From positions 1 through 55,470 of the forward strand of contig CAZYIE010000022.1 in the NCBI GenBank assembly GCA_964646755.1: DNA of 55,470 nt, read 5' to 3'. The position numbers were made by a program, and so were the translations under genes. The DNA is from MVRV01 sp964646755. GTDB taxonomy: Bacteria; Desulfobacterota; Syntrophia; Syntrophales; Smithellaceae. Position 1 is the stretch's first letter. Each line of letters begins with the position of its first letter. The notes beneath the pieces are model-generated. The model was given only the letters and a program-made list of their open reading frames with translations, was not told the DNA's origin and ran no database searches. Shown here piece by piece: positions 15,849 through 23,643 of the stretch.

Positions 15849-17369
15849 ATGGACGAGAATGATTTTTTTATCGGTGCTACTCTACAAATTTGCAGTAGTC
15901 TTGAAATTGAAAAGGCACTATGGAAATGCTTGATACACATACGCAAATACATGCCTGCGGACCAACTTCATATCTTACATCACGACATGAAAAACAGAAC
16001 CATCGATGCAATTGCTTCGGCAACCATCGAAGGTGGAACGTTCACCAAGATCCAGATCCCCATGGCGCAAGATTACTTTAAATGGTGGGAAAGCCTGGAA
16101 GATGTTTGGATCGCCAATGATGTTGAAAATCATTACATGATGAAACATTATCTTGATTATGTGGATAGGAACTCTTCTCTATTAAATCTAAGACTTATCA
16201 TAGGCGAACATTTCATTGGAGCACTTAATATTATCGCTCAGGGAAAAAACCGTTTCACTGAAGATCATGCAAAACTGCTTGCCCTCTTGAAAGATCCCTT
16301 CGGTATCGCTGTGGCTAATAGCCTAAAACATCGAGACGTACTGAAAATGCAAGACAGACTGAAAGATGATAATCGCTATCTGCAGACCGAGCTTTTGCGT
16401 ATTTCAGGTAATGATATTATTGGCAGGAACAACGGTCTACGCGGTGTGATGGAAGCAGTAAACCAGGTTGCATATCTACACACACCTGTTCTGCTCATCG
16501 GGGATACTGGAACAGGCAAGGAAGTAATTGCCAATGCCATTCACAGTTCGTCCACAAGAAAAGACGGCCCCTTCATTAAGGTGAATTGTGGCGCAATTCC
16601 GGAGACTATTATCGACAGTGAGTTATTCGGCCATGAAAGAGGAGCTTTTACAGGGGCTATTTCACAAAAAAGAGGCTATTTTGAACGAGCCCATGAAGGA
16701 ACGATTTTGCTCGACGAGATCGGTGAACTGCCCCATGATGCCCAACTCAGGATGCTGCGCATACTTCAGGATAGCGAAATTTATCGTGTCGGCGGTTCAA
16801 AACCAATCAAAATCAATATCCGCTTGATTGCAGCAACACACCGCAACCTCGAAGAGTTGGTGCAGAGTGAAAAATTTAGGAGAGATTTGTATTTCAGGCT
16901 TAAGGTGTTCCCGATTATCATTCCTCCTCTAAGACATCGTAAAGGCGACATTCCTAATTTAACGCAGTATTTTATTGACAAGAAATCCAAGGAGATGGGT
17001 ATGACGGGTCCTTTCTCTCTTGCTCCTAACACTTTGGACGACCTCATAAATTATGATTGGCCCGGGAATGTCCGCGAGTTAGAAAACGCCGTCGAACGGG
17101 CCTTGATTTTGCGGAAAAACAGCATTCTCGATTTCAAAGATATTATTGATCCATTTTCGCCTGATATTCCAATGGATAAAATGCCAAAGCAAAAACAAAG
17201 GCCAGTTTTGGATCAAGTCATAGCTGAAGAAATTACGAGAGTGCTCTCACAAACGAGAGGCAGGGTAGAAGGCAAAAAAGGGGCAGCGGAAATCTTGGGA
17301 GTAAAACCTAATACTCTGCGCAGTCGCATGAATAAAATGGGAATCAAGTTCGGCCGCAAATATTTATAA
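15849..17369 (+). CDS. Sigma-54-dependent activator (GAF/AAA+/Fis)
   Basis: This 506-residue enhancer-binding protein has a GAF-like sensory domain (about 1-160), a short linker helix, an AAA+ domain (about 188-420) and a Fis-type helix-turn-helix (about 465-500, GAAEILGVKPNTLRSRM). The AAA+ core has Walker A GDTGTGKE at 218-225, the sigma-54-contacting GAFTGA loop at 265-270 and Walker B ILLDE at 286-290, all intact, so it should be an active remodelling ATPase. There is no receiver domain, so it probably responds to a small ligand bound by the GAF domain rather than to phosphorylation. It is divergent from the MFS/amidohydrolase operon and is the obvious regulator of it. The ribosome site is GGGGAA. 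Confidence 0.95.
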   Translation: MDENDFFIGATLQICSSLEIEKALWKCLIHIRKYMPADQLHILHHDMKNRTIDAIASATIEGGTFTKIQIPMAQDYFKWWESLEDVWIANDVENHYMMKHYLDYVDRNSSLLNLRLIIGEHFIGALNIIAQGKNRFTEDHAKLLALLKDPFGIAVANSLKHRDVLKMQDRLKDDNRYLQTELLRISGNDIIGRNNGLRGVMEAVNQVAYLHTPVLLIGDTGTGKEVIANAIHSSSTRKDGPFIKVNCGAIPETIIDSELFGHERGAFTGAISQKRGYFERAHEGTILLDEIGELPHDAQLRMLRILQDSEIYRVGGSKPIKINIRLIAATHRNLEELVQSEKFRRDLYFRLKVFPIIIPPLRHRKGDIPNLTQYFIDKKSKEMGMTGPFSLAPNTLDDLINYDWPGNVRELENAVERALILRKNSILDFKDIIDPFSPDIPMDKMPKQKQRPVLDQVIAEEITRVLSQTRGRVEGKKGAAEILGVKPNTLRSRMNKMGIKFGRKYL

Positions 17370-17396
17370 ATCGCCTGTAATAATTTTTTAAGTAAT

Positions 17397-18374
17397 TCAA
17401 TTAACTAATGATTCGGGATTTTCTCCTTTGAGCACCCGGGCAATGTTTGCTGTAGCCATATTGATGATTCTCACTGCCGCTTCATCTGTCACGCCTGCCA
17501 CATGGGGAGACAAGAGCAATCTTTCACTTTCCACAACCAGCAATGGATTATCCATAGTTACGGGCTCTTCTGAAAATACATCAATGCCTGCACCCGCAAG
17601 TTTTCCCTTCACGATGGCCTCAGCAAGGGCCTTCTCATCCACAAGCTCGGCCCGAGCAACATTAATGAGATAGGCACCCTGCTTCATGGAATCGAGAGTA
17701 TCTTTATTTATCATATTGCGGGTTGCGTCTGTAAGGGGAGCATGAAGACTGATTATATCGGATTGACTAAGAATAGTGGCCATCTCAGCGTATTCAACTC
17801 CCAGATTCTGTTCAACAGATTCTCCCTGTCGATAACTGTCATAGTATATAATCCGGCTCAGCTGAAAGGGTTTCAATCTTTCTGCAACCGCTTGACCGAT
17901 GCGGCCAAATCCCACGATACCCCACACCTTCCCTTTAATTTCTAAAGGTTTTATGCTCATCTGTTCCCATCCACCTAACTTCGTGCTTGTATGGGCATGA
18001 AACATGTTCTTAAGAAGACAAAGTCCCCAGGCTATCGTATGCTCGGCCACACTTATGGTATTTGTACCTGCGGTATTTGCTACTTTGATTCCTCTTACAG
18101 AGCATGCATCCACATCTATGTGCTGATAGCCCACGCTCGGCTGCTGAATGAGCTTCAAATTTTGTGCTGCAGATAAAATATTTGCCGTTATCTTTTGTTT
18201 GAAGGTGTAATCTCCCAGCACCACATCTGCTTCTGAAAAGTTTTTCTTAATTTCTTCCTCCGACATTTTGTTACCTTGGATAACATTGAAATCAGGCACA
18301 TCAGGAACCTGACTTATAAAATACGTCAAGATCTCGGCAGAAAGCGGGGCCAGTGAAAGCACTGTTTTGGCCAT
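17397..18374 (-). CDS. D-2-hydroxyacid dehydrogenase (NAD-dependent)
   Basis: This 325-residue member of the D-isomer-specific 2-hydroxyacid dehydrogenase family has the Rossmann motif GFGRIG at 155-160 and the catalytic set Arg241 (INVARAE), Glu270 (FSEEP) and His291 (SPHVAG). It interconverts a 2-keto acid and a D-2-hydroxy acid in the cytoplasm. It resembles the phosphoglycerate dehydrogenase/hydroxypyruvate reductase group but has no C-terminal ACT domain, so serine synthesis is less likely than catabolism. It converges on the sigma-54 activator gene with 27 bases between. Its own promoter is probably the extended -10 at 18413, so it may or may not belong to the neighbouring pathway. Confidence 0.9.
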   Translation of the reverse strand: MAKTVLSLAPLSAEILTYFISQVPDVPDFNVIQGNKMSEEEIKKNFSEADVVLGDYTFKQKITANILSAAQNLKLIQQPSVGYQHIDVDACSVRGIKVANTAGTNTISVAEHTIAWGLCLLKNMFHAHTSTKLGGWEQMSIKPLEIKGKVWGIVGFGRIGQAVAERLKPFQLSRIIYYDSYRQGESVEQNLGVEYAEMATILSQSDIISLHAPLTDATRNMINKDTLDSMKQGAYLINVARAELVDEKALAEAIVKGKLAGAGIDVFSEEPVTMDNPLLVVESERLLLSPHVAGVTDEAAVRIINMATANIARVLKGENPESLVN

Positions 18375-18412
18375 AATATTCCTCCTTAGTTTTTTCAGGT
18401 GATTTGAATATG

Positions 18413-18421
18413 ATTATATCA
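18413..18421 (-). promoter_or_regulatory. Extended -10 promoter of the dehydrogenase
   Basis: On the minus strand TGATATAAT gives a perfect TATAAT with the extended TG element. The sequence 17 bases upstream (TTTCGG) is a poor -35. The predicted leader is about 32 bases. Confidence 0.45.
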
Positions 18422-18620
18422 CATGTCATTTTTCCCGAAAGGAAATCATTCCAGAATTATTAATGATTATTGTTTGAAATCCGGCATTTTCGTCGAGGTT
18501 TAAGTTCCGTGGATTTCAGGAATAAAGTCTTACAGTCGATCTTTACACATGCTGTCAAGAAAACATCACCCTACTGCAAATTAATACATGATCTAGTACT
18601 CATGTGATAATGTACAACAT

Positions 18621-18919
18621 TGACGCTGTAAAAAGCTTCAGAGGCAAGGCGTGCAAAGCACGAGGAATGAGGCGTACTTTACGCGTACGCCGCAATGACG
18701 AGGGATGTAGCGCATCCGGCATACGAGACTGTGTCGCAATAGCTGTTTGTCATTGCGAAACGCCTCTCAGGCGTTGTGGCAATCTAATATTTTCAAGAGT
18801 TTATGAGATTGCTTCGCTCATTATATTCGCTCGCAAAGACATTACGACACAGTCTCATACGCCGGAGCTACTCTGCATACGCAGAGCCAGGCGCATGCCG
18901 GGGACTTTTTACAGTGTCA
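18621..18919. repeat. Composite palindromic repeat, about 300 bp
   Basis: The outer arms are TGACGCTGTAAAAAG (18621-18635) and the complement of CTTTTTACAGTGTCA (18905-18919). Inside, CATACGAGACTGTGTCG (about 18720) mirrors CGACACAGTCTCATACG (about 18856), and the middle has GTCATTGCGA and GAGATTGCTTCGCTC. These cores belong to a repeat type scattered widely in deltaproteobacterial genomes. The right end overlaps the TGA stop of the radical SAM gene (18917-18919). The layout suggests one repeat inserted inside another. No transposase is present, so any movement would need enzymes elsewhere. Confidence 0.8.
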
Positions 18920-19927
18920 AAAAATGCCTTCCAATTCCGTTCCGCACCGATTACATTTATTGTCATTAAGATTAACATTGATAACTCGAAAACCGTAGCG
19001 TTCGACCAAACAATTCCCACAAGAAAAACAATAAGTGTTTTCACCTTTCTCACCCGGCACATTGCCGCTGTAAACATATTTCAGACCCGCCAGAAGGCCT
19101 ATCTCGCGAGCACGATGCAGCGATGCAACGGGAGTAACCGGTATATTCAGCATTTTAAACTGCGGGTGAAAACGACTGATATGCCAGGGTATTTCTTTCC
19201 CCAAATCAGCGATAAAGTTAGCGATATCTTTAAGTTCTTCATTACTGTCATTTAAACCGGGAACCAGTAAGGTCGTAATTTCCACCCAGATTCCCAATTC
19301 TTTCATTTTTTGTAAGCTCGCAAGAACTGGTGCCAGCCGTGCCCCGCAGCGCTTTTGATAAAATTCATCCCGAAAAGATTTTAAATCCACATTGGCGGCA
19401 GTTAAATATGGCGAAATCGTTTCCAGGGCTTCCGCAGCCATGAAACCATTGGTGACAAAGACATTCTTTATGCCTTGCATCTTGGCAATACGGGCTGTTT
19501 CATAAGCTAATTCAAAATATATGGTCGGCTCGGTATAAGTATAAGCAATTGTTTTTGATCCGCTTTTATTTGCCCGTGCGACAACCTCTGCCGGTAGAAT
19601 CTCTTCGCCCGCAATCATGCGTGTGGAACGCGGCATTTGTGAGATTTCGTGGTTCTGGCAAAATTCACAATTAAAATTACATCCGACAGCAGCAATGGAG
19701 TAAGCTTGCGATCCGGGATAAACATGAAAAAAAGGTTTCTTTTCAATGGGGTCAATATGCTCCGCAATTAATGTACCGTAAACAAGCGAGTAAAGAATAC
19801 CGTCTCTATTTTCCCGGACTCCGCAAACACCCCGCCGGTCCGGCTTAATTTTACACCTATGTGCGCATAAGTTGCAGTGGACGAAATTATCCCCGAGCTT
19901 TTCATAAAGCATTGCTTCCCGGATCAT
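18917..19927 (-). CDS. amrS: AmmeMemoRadiSam system radical SAM enzyme
   Basis: This 336-residue protein is a member of the PflA-like radical SAM family known as AmrS. The cluster motif CNFNCEFC (Cys83, Cys87, Cys90) binds the [4Fe-4S] and SAM. An extra N-terminal CNLCAHRC/CGV cysteine set (18-35) and a C-terminal CxxC pair set (YCFSCGNC and NKCNRCG) likely bind another cluster or zinc. In the usual system it works with AmmeMemo dioxygenase-like and AMMECR1 proteins, and neither is in this window. It overlaps the methyltransferase gene by 4 bases (ATGA), so the two are translationally coupled. The stop codon lies inside the composite repeat. Confidence 0.88.
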   Translation of the reverse strand: MIREAMLYEKLGDNFVHCNLCAHRCKIKPDRRGVCGVRENRDGILYSLVYGTLIAEHIDPIEKKPFFHVYPGSQAYSIAAVGCNFNCEFCQNHEISQMPRSTRMIAGEEILPAEVVARANKSGSKTIAYTYTEPTIYFELAYETARIAKMQGIKNVFVTNGFMAAEALETISPYLTAANVDLKSFRDEFYQKRCGARLAPVLASLQKMKELGIWVEITTLLVPGLNDSNEELKDIANFIADLGKEIPWHISRFHPQFKMLNIPVTPVASLHRAREIGLLAGLKYVYSGNVPGEKGENTYCFSCGNCLVERYGFRVINVNLNDNKCNRCGTELEGIF

Positions 19928-20709
19928 CTATTGGTCTCCCGCAACATACTCCGGACGGCTTCGGGAGCCGTAACCTGAGCATCGGCTTTAAGCTGATAAG
20001 ATTGCGCTAGCGGATTTTGCACCGCACGATAAGTGTATTTCACCGGAAAGGCCAGCCCGACAAATGCCCCCAGTGGATTTTTCATATGCGGCACTAATTC
20101 TTCCAGCTCTGTGGAAAAATCATAAACAATAGTCGGAAAATAGATTACGCTGCCCCATTTAATGGTCTGAGTACCAATTAAACTTGCGGCCATTTCTTTT
20201 ATTTCGTCAATACTGAAAAAACGGATTTTTTCTGCAAGGGGAAATCCGAAAATTCCCTTCAACCGCTGATGTGTTCCGGCAAATGAGTACTTATTTAAAA
20301 ACCCGATAAAAATTCGGCCACGGCAAACCCGAATTGCTTCGGCAATTGCTTTTTGAGGATTCTGGGCGGTCTCCAGGGCATTAATTATGGTTACAATATC
20401 AAATTCATCATCGGAAAAAGGCAGGTCTTCGGCTTTGCCTAGATGTAGCTCAATACCCGCTCCCATTTGTTTTCGGGCAATTTCCCACATTTCCGCAGAG
20501 GAAGTAAGCCCCGTAACCGAGCACCATTTATCCCGGAAAATCTGTAAGTAATTACCCGTACCACTGCTATCGATACACAGCATTCTTTCCCCGGCACAGG
20601 GCACAACGAGTTCCAGAATTAATTCTTTTTGCCGGGAAAAAATATACTGGCCGTGGGGTGTTTTTAACTGTCCAGCGGGCAAATCAGCTTTTTTTTGATC
20701 GAAAACCAT
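19924..20709 (-). CDS. Class I SAM-dependent methyltransferase
   Basis: At 261 residues it has the Methyltransferase-11 layout: a SAM-binding loop near residue 47 (LCIDSSGTGNYL), which is a weakened form of the DxGxGxG motif, an acidic partner at the end of strand 2, and the later motif DLPFSDDEFDIVTIINALE. The altered glycine loop still keeps GTGN, so activity is plausible. The C-terminal half has a hydrophobic segment around FGFPLAEKIRFF. The substrate is unknown. It is coupled to amrS downstream by a 4-base overlap and lies 16 bases after the tautomerase gene, suggesting a three-gene unit. Confidence 0.8.
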   Translation of the reverse strand: MVFDQKKADLPAGQLKTPHGQYIFSRQKELILELVVPCAGERMLCIDSSGTGNYLQIFRDKWCSVTGLTSSAEMWEIARKQMGAGIELHLGKAEDLPFSDDEFDIVTIINALETAQNPQKAIAEAIRVCRGRIFIGFLNKYSFAGTHQRLKGIFGFPLAEKIRFFSIDEIKEMAASLIGTQTIKWGSVIYFPTIVYDFSTELEELVPHMKNPLGAFVGLAFPVKYTYRAVQNPLAQSYQLKADAQVTAPEAVRSMLRETNR

Positions 20710-20725
20710 TGTGCTAATCCTTATT

Positions 20726-21118
20726 CTAAACCTTTATCTTAAATCCGATATCCACTTCACTAGCCGGTTTTCCGCCACGCACACCCCAGTTCTCCAGCGG
20801 TACCTCGTGTAAAATTATTGTCACATCATTACCTTTAATGCCCACACGGCCAGCAAGTTCATTCACGATACTTTTATAAAGATTCCTTTTGGCCGCAATT
20901 GATCGCCCCTGGAAAGCAGTTATTTCAATAATAATATAGTCGGCAGTTTTATCGGGTGGAATTTCCCTGTTCGCATCAGCAAGCTCATAAATTTTCTGAT
21001 TGCGATCATAATCAGGAATCTTAAAAGCCTCGACCAACGCCTGATGGACGCCATCGAGTACTGCTTTCTTATATTCTGCGGTTTTACCCACTTGCATTTC
21101 AATTTTTACTATCGGCAT
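20726..21118 (-). CDS. Tautomerase-superfamily protein
   Basis: This 130-residue protein begins MPIVKIEMQVGK. After removal of Met the N-terminal Pro would be the catalytic base typical of 4-oxalocrotonate tautomerase relatives. The two beta-alpha-beta halves (1-60 and 70-130) give the double-length form of the fold. VPLENWGVRGGKPASEV near the end fits that group. It would act on a keto/enol acid in the cytoplasm, with unknown substrate. It is the first gene of the run with the methyltransferase and amrS. Confidence 0.8.
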   Translation of the reverse strand: MPIVKIEMQVGKTAEYKKAVLDGVHQALVEAFKIPDYDRNQKIYELADANREIPPDKTADYIIIEITAFQGRSIAAKRNLYKSIVNELAGRVGIKGNDVTIILHEVPLENWGVRGGKPASEVDIGFKIKV

Positions 21119-21425
21119 GTCAAATTATACCGCATTTTAAAAAAAATGTATCGCTTTGATTGCAAAAACAAATATTTTTTATCTGACTTGCTAATAGGGA
21201 GACTTATCGAATTGAAAGAGTGATTTCTAATAATTTTTTTCCAGAGACCCAAGAACAAAAAAATACACTTTTTGTGGGATATCAATTGCACAATCATTCC
21301 AGTGAGTGGATAAATGTTTCTTGACACCACTGCGGTTCTCGATTAAAGCAAAACCATAGTAAATTCCTCGCCTGTTTTTGAATAAGTTCGGTTCGTCATA
21401 GCAAGGCAAACAATCTGGAGATTTT

Positions 21426-21899
21426 ATGGAAAAAATGCCCATTACCAAAGAGGGTTTTGAAAAATTAAAGAAAGAGCTGGAAATAATAAAAAACAAATCT
21501 ATTCCCGAAAATATTCGTGATATTGAAATCGCGCGCGCCCATGGCGACCTTTCCGAAAACGCGGAATATTCCGCAGCTAAAGAAAGACAATCTTTTCTGT
21601 ACGGAAAAGTTCAAGAGATAGAGAATAACCTTGCCCTGTCCAATGTAATTATTCTCAAAGGTCAGGTGAGCGACAAAGTTGTTTTTGGCTGTTTTGTGAC
21701 AATTGTCGATAGTGAAGATGGTGAAGAAATAAAGTATCAACTGGTCGGCCCGTTCGAGTCTGACATCAACGTAAATAAAATATCCGTAACATCACCGATT
21801 GGCAAAGCAATGATCGGTAAAGCCATAGGCAGCGAAATCAATGTCCAAACACCCGGCGGCAACCGCAGTTTTGAAATAGTCGACATCAAAACTGAATAA
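21426..21899 (+). CDS. greA: Transcription elongation factor GreA
   Basis: This 157-residue protein is full-length GreA. The N-terminal coiled-coil finger carries the acidic tip GDLSENAEY, with Asp41 and Glu44 as the residues that position Mg in the RNA polymerase active site. The C-terminal FKBP-like domain ends with SPIGKAMIGKAIGSE. It rescues backtracked polymerase by stimulating RNA cleavage. A GGAG ribosome site lies 5 bases before ATG 21426. It is monocistronic here. Confidence 0.97.
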   Translation: MEKMPITKEGFEKLKKELEIIKNKSIPENIRDIEIARAHGDLSENAEYSAAKERQSFLYGKVQEIENNLALSNVIILKGQVSDKVVFGCFVTIVDSEDGEEIKYQLVGPFESDINVNKISVTSPIGKAMIGKAIGSEINVQTPGGNRSFEIVDIKTE

Positions 21900-21987
21900 T
21901 TTTAACAAATTTATATTCACCTCATAAAATAGCAGGAGAAGTATTCAGCATAATTAATATTATCTGCTTCTTCAAATGAACAGTTTA

Positions 21988-22015
21988 TTGCTTTTCCTGG
22001 TTTTTTATGTATAAT
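21988..22015 (+). promoter_or_regulatory. Probable promoter of the atoE-like gene
   Basis: TTGCTT (21988-21993) and a perfect TATAAT (22010-22015) are 16 bases apart. The leader to ATG 22122 is about 100 bases. Confidence 0.45.
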
Positions 22016-22121
22016 TTGCACACGTATTTGCTAATGGAAAGATTCTGAAAAGAGGAGAAGTATTTCCGCTTTGATCATCAGGTGGAATATTTGATATAAA
22101 ATTCTTTTTTGGAGGGCCATT

Positions 22122-23477
22122 ATGCTAAGGAAACTTGCTTCATTTTTTACCTATGTCATGCGGCATTACCTGCCGGACGCTTATCTGTTCGCTATTCTGC
22201 TCACGTTCCTTTCCGCTATTCTCGCACTGATATTTACAGGCGCCGGTTTAAGCAAAGTAGTTACAACGTGGGGCGATGGAGTATATGGGATTATCGCCTT
22301 TGCCATGCAGATGATCCTGGTCCTCGTTACCGGTTATGTGCTGGCCCTGACGCCGCTGATGAAAAAGGTGCTTGATTGGATAGCGTCAAGGGCGGATACT
22401 CCTGTCAAGGGAGCGATGATAGTTGCCCTAGTCGGGGGCATCGGTTCCTGGGTCAACTGGGGATTTGGGTTAATCTTTGCGGGACTGCTGGCTTTGGAAG
22501 TGGCCAAGCGCAACCGGAAGGCAGATTTCCCTATTCTTATAGCTGCCGGCTATAGCGGTTTTGTCGTCTGGCACATGGGCTTTTCCGGTTCCATTCCCCT
22601 TCTTTTGGCGACACCCAAGAACGCCCTGAATTTGATTGAGAAGCTGACCGGCAAGGTTGTACCTGTGGCCGATACCATCTTTGCGGCATGGAATCTACTG
22701 CCTGCGGCCATTATTATCATCGGACTTCCCATACTCTTTTATTTGATCTACCCCAAACAAGAGGACGTTATTACTATCTCACCGGAAAGATTGAAAGAGA
22801 TGGAAGATCAAACGGTCAAAACGCCTCTACCGGCCAACCCAACCCTGGCCGAGCGTATCGACCACAGCTATATAATTAACATGGTCTTCGCAATACTCGG
22901 CGTCTTCTACCTGTTTCTGCATTTTTCCAGCAAGGGTCTTGATCTAAACCTGAATATTGTAATTTTTATTTTCTTTATTGCCGGTGTTGCTCTCCACGGC
23001 AAACCGATAAATTATGTGAATGCGGTAAATGTTGCCATCAAGTCAGCTGGTGGCATCGCGCTGCAATTTCCTCTCTATGGCGGCATTATGGGAATTATGA
23101 TCGGAACAGGACTGGCAAAGGTTATTGCCGGTTGGTTTGTTGCCGTATCCACACCGCAGACTTTTTACATGCTCCAGTTCTGGGGGGCTGGCGTGATTAA
23201 TATGTTTGTCCCCTCCGGTGGCGGCCAGTGGGCCGTCCAGGGACCGATTACCATCGAAGCAGCCAAGATGATGAATATAGATACGGTAAAATCGGCCATG
23301 ATGGTAGCCTGGGGTGACCAGTGGACCAACATGATCCAGCCTTTCTGGGCTCTCCCGCTTCTGGGGCTGGCGGGCTTATCCGCCAAAGACATCATGGGTT
23401 ACACGACCATGACCCTTCTTTGGAGCGGCTTGGTTTTAAGTGTATTTGCCCTGATTGTAGGTTTCGGCATCATGTAA
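22122..23477 (+). CDS. Short-chain fatty acid transporter, AtoE family
   Basis: This 451-residue protein has about eleven or twelve transmembrane helices and matches the AtoE family of short-chain fatty acid carriers across its length. Typical blocks include WGDGVYGI near residue 50, GSWVNWGFGLI near 110, and FVPSGGGQWAVQGPI near 365. The likely cargo is butyrate, acetoacetate or a similar acid, which a syntroph would import as substrate or export as product. The ribosome site is GGAGGG, 6 bases before ATG 22122. It converges on the NDP-forming acyl-CoA synthetase gene, and both share a bidirectional terminator. The pair suggests acyl-acid import or export coupled to CoA activation. Confidence 0.88.
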   Translation: MLRKLASFFTYVMRHYLPDAYLFAILLTFLSAILALIFTGAGLSKVVTTWGDGVYGIIAFAMQMILVLVTGYVLALTPLMKKVLDWIASRADTPVKGAMIVALVGGIGSWVNWGFGLIFAGLLALEVAKRNRKADFPILIAAGYSGFVVWHMGFSGSIPLLLATPKNALNLIEKLTGKVVPVADTIFAAWNLLPAAIIIIGLPILFYLIYPKQEDVITISPERLKEMEDQTVKTPLPANPTLAERIDHSYIINMVFAILGVFYLFLHFSSKGLDLNLNIVIFIFFIAGVALHGKPINYVNAVNVAIKSAGGIALQFPLYGGIMGIMIGTGLAKVIAGWFVAVSTPQTFYMLQFWGAGVINMFVPSGGGQWAVQGPITIEAAKMMNIDTVKSAMMVAWGDQWTNMIQPFWALPLLGLAGLSAKDIMGYTTMTLLWSGLVLSVFALIVGFGIM

Positions 23478-23504
23478 AATCTACCGGCTGATATAAACGA
23501 AGAA

Positions 23505-23539
23505 AAAAAGGACTGCCTTGGATAAAGGCAGTCCTTTTT
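23505..23539. terminator. Bidirectional terminator
   Basis: A perfect 15-bp stem, AAAAAGGACTGCCTT against its complement, with a 5-base loop. It gives a T-run in either direction. It serves the AtoE-like gene and the convergent acyl-CoA synthetase gene. Confidence 0.92.
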
Positions 23540-23643
23540 GATTAGTGCAATACAATTCCTAAAACGAATCATAGCTAATTTATTAAATTGAACAATCAAT
23601 TTGCCGCTTTAGTTTACCTTAATTTTACAGATAATAATTCACT

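Noticed and set aside
22109..22375. An 88-codon frame starting just before the AtoE-type gene.
   Set aside because: It is out of phase with a well-supported transporter gene and has no family features.
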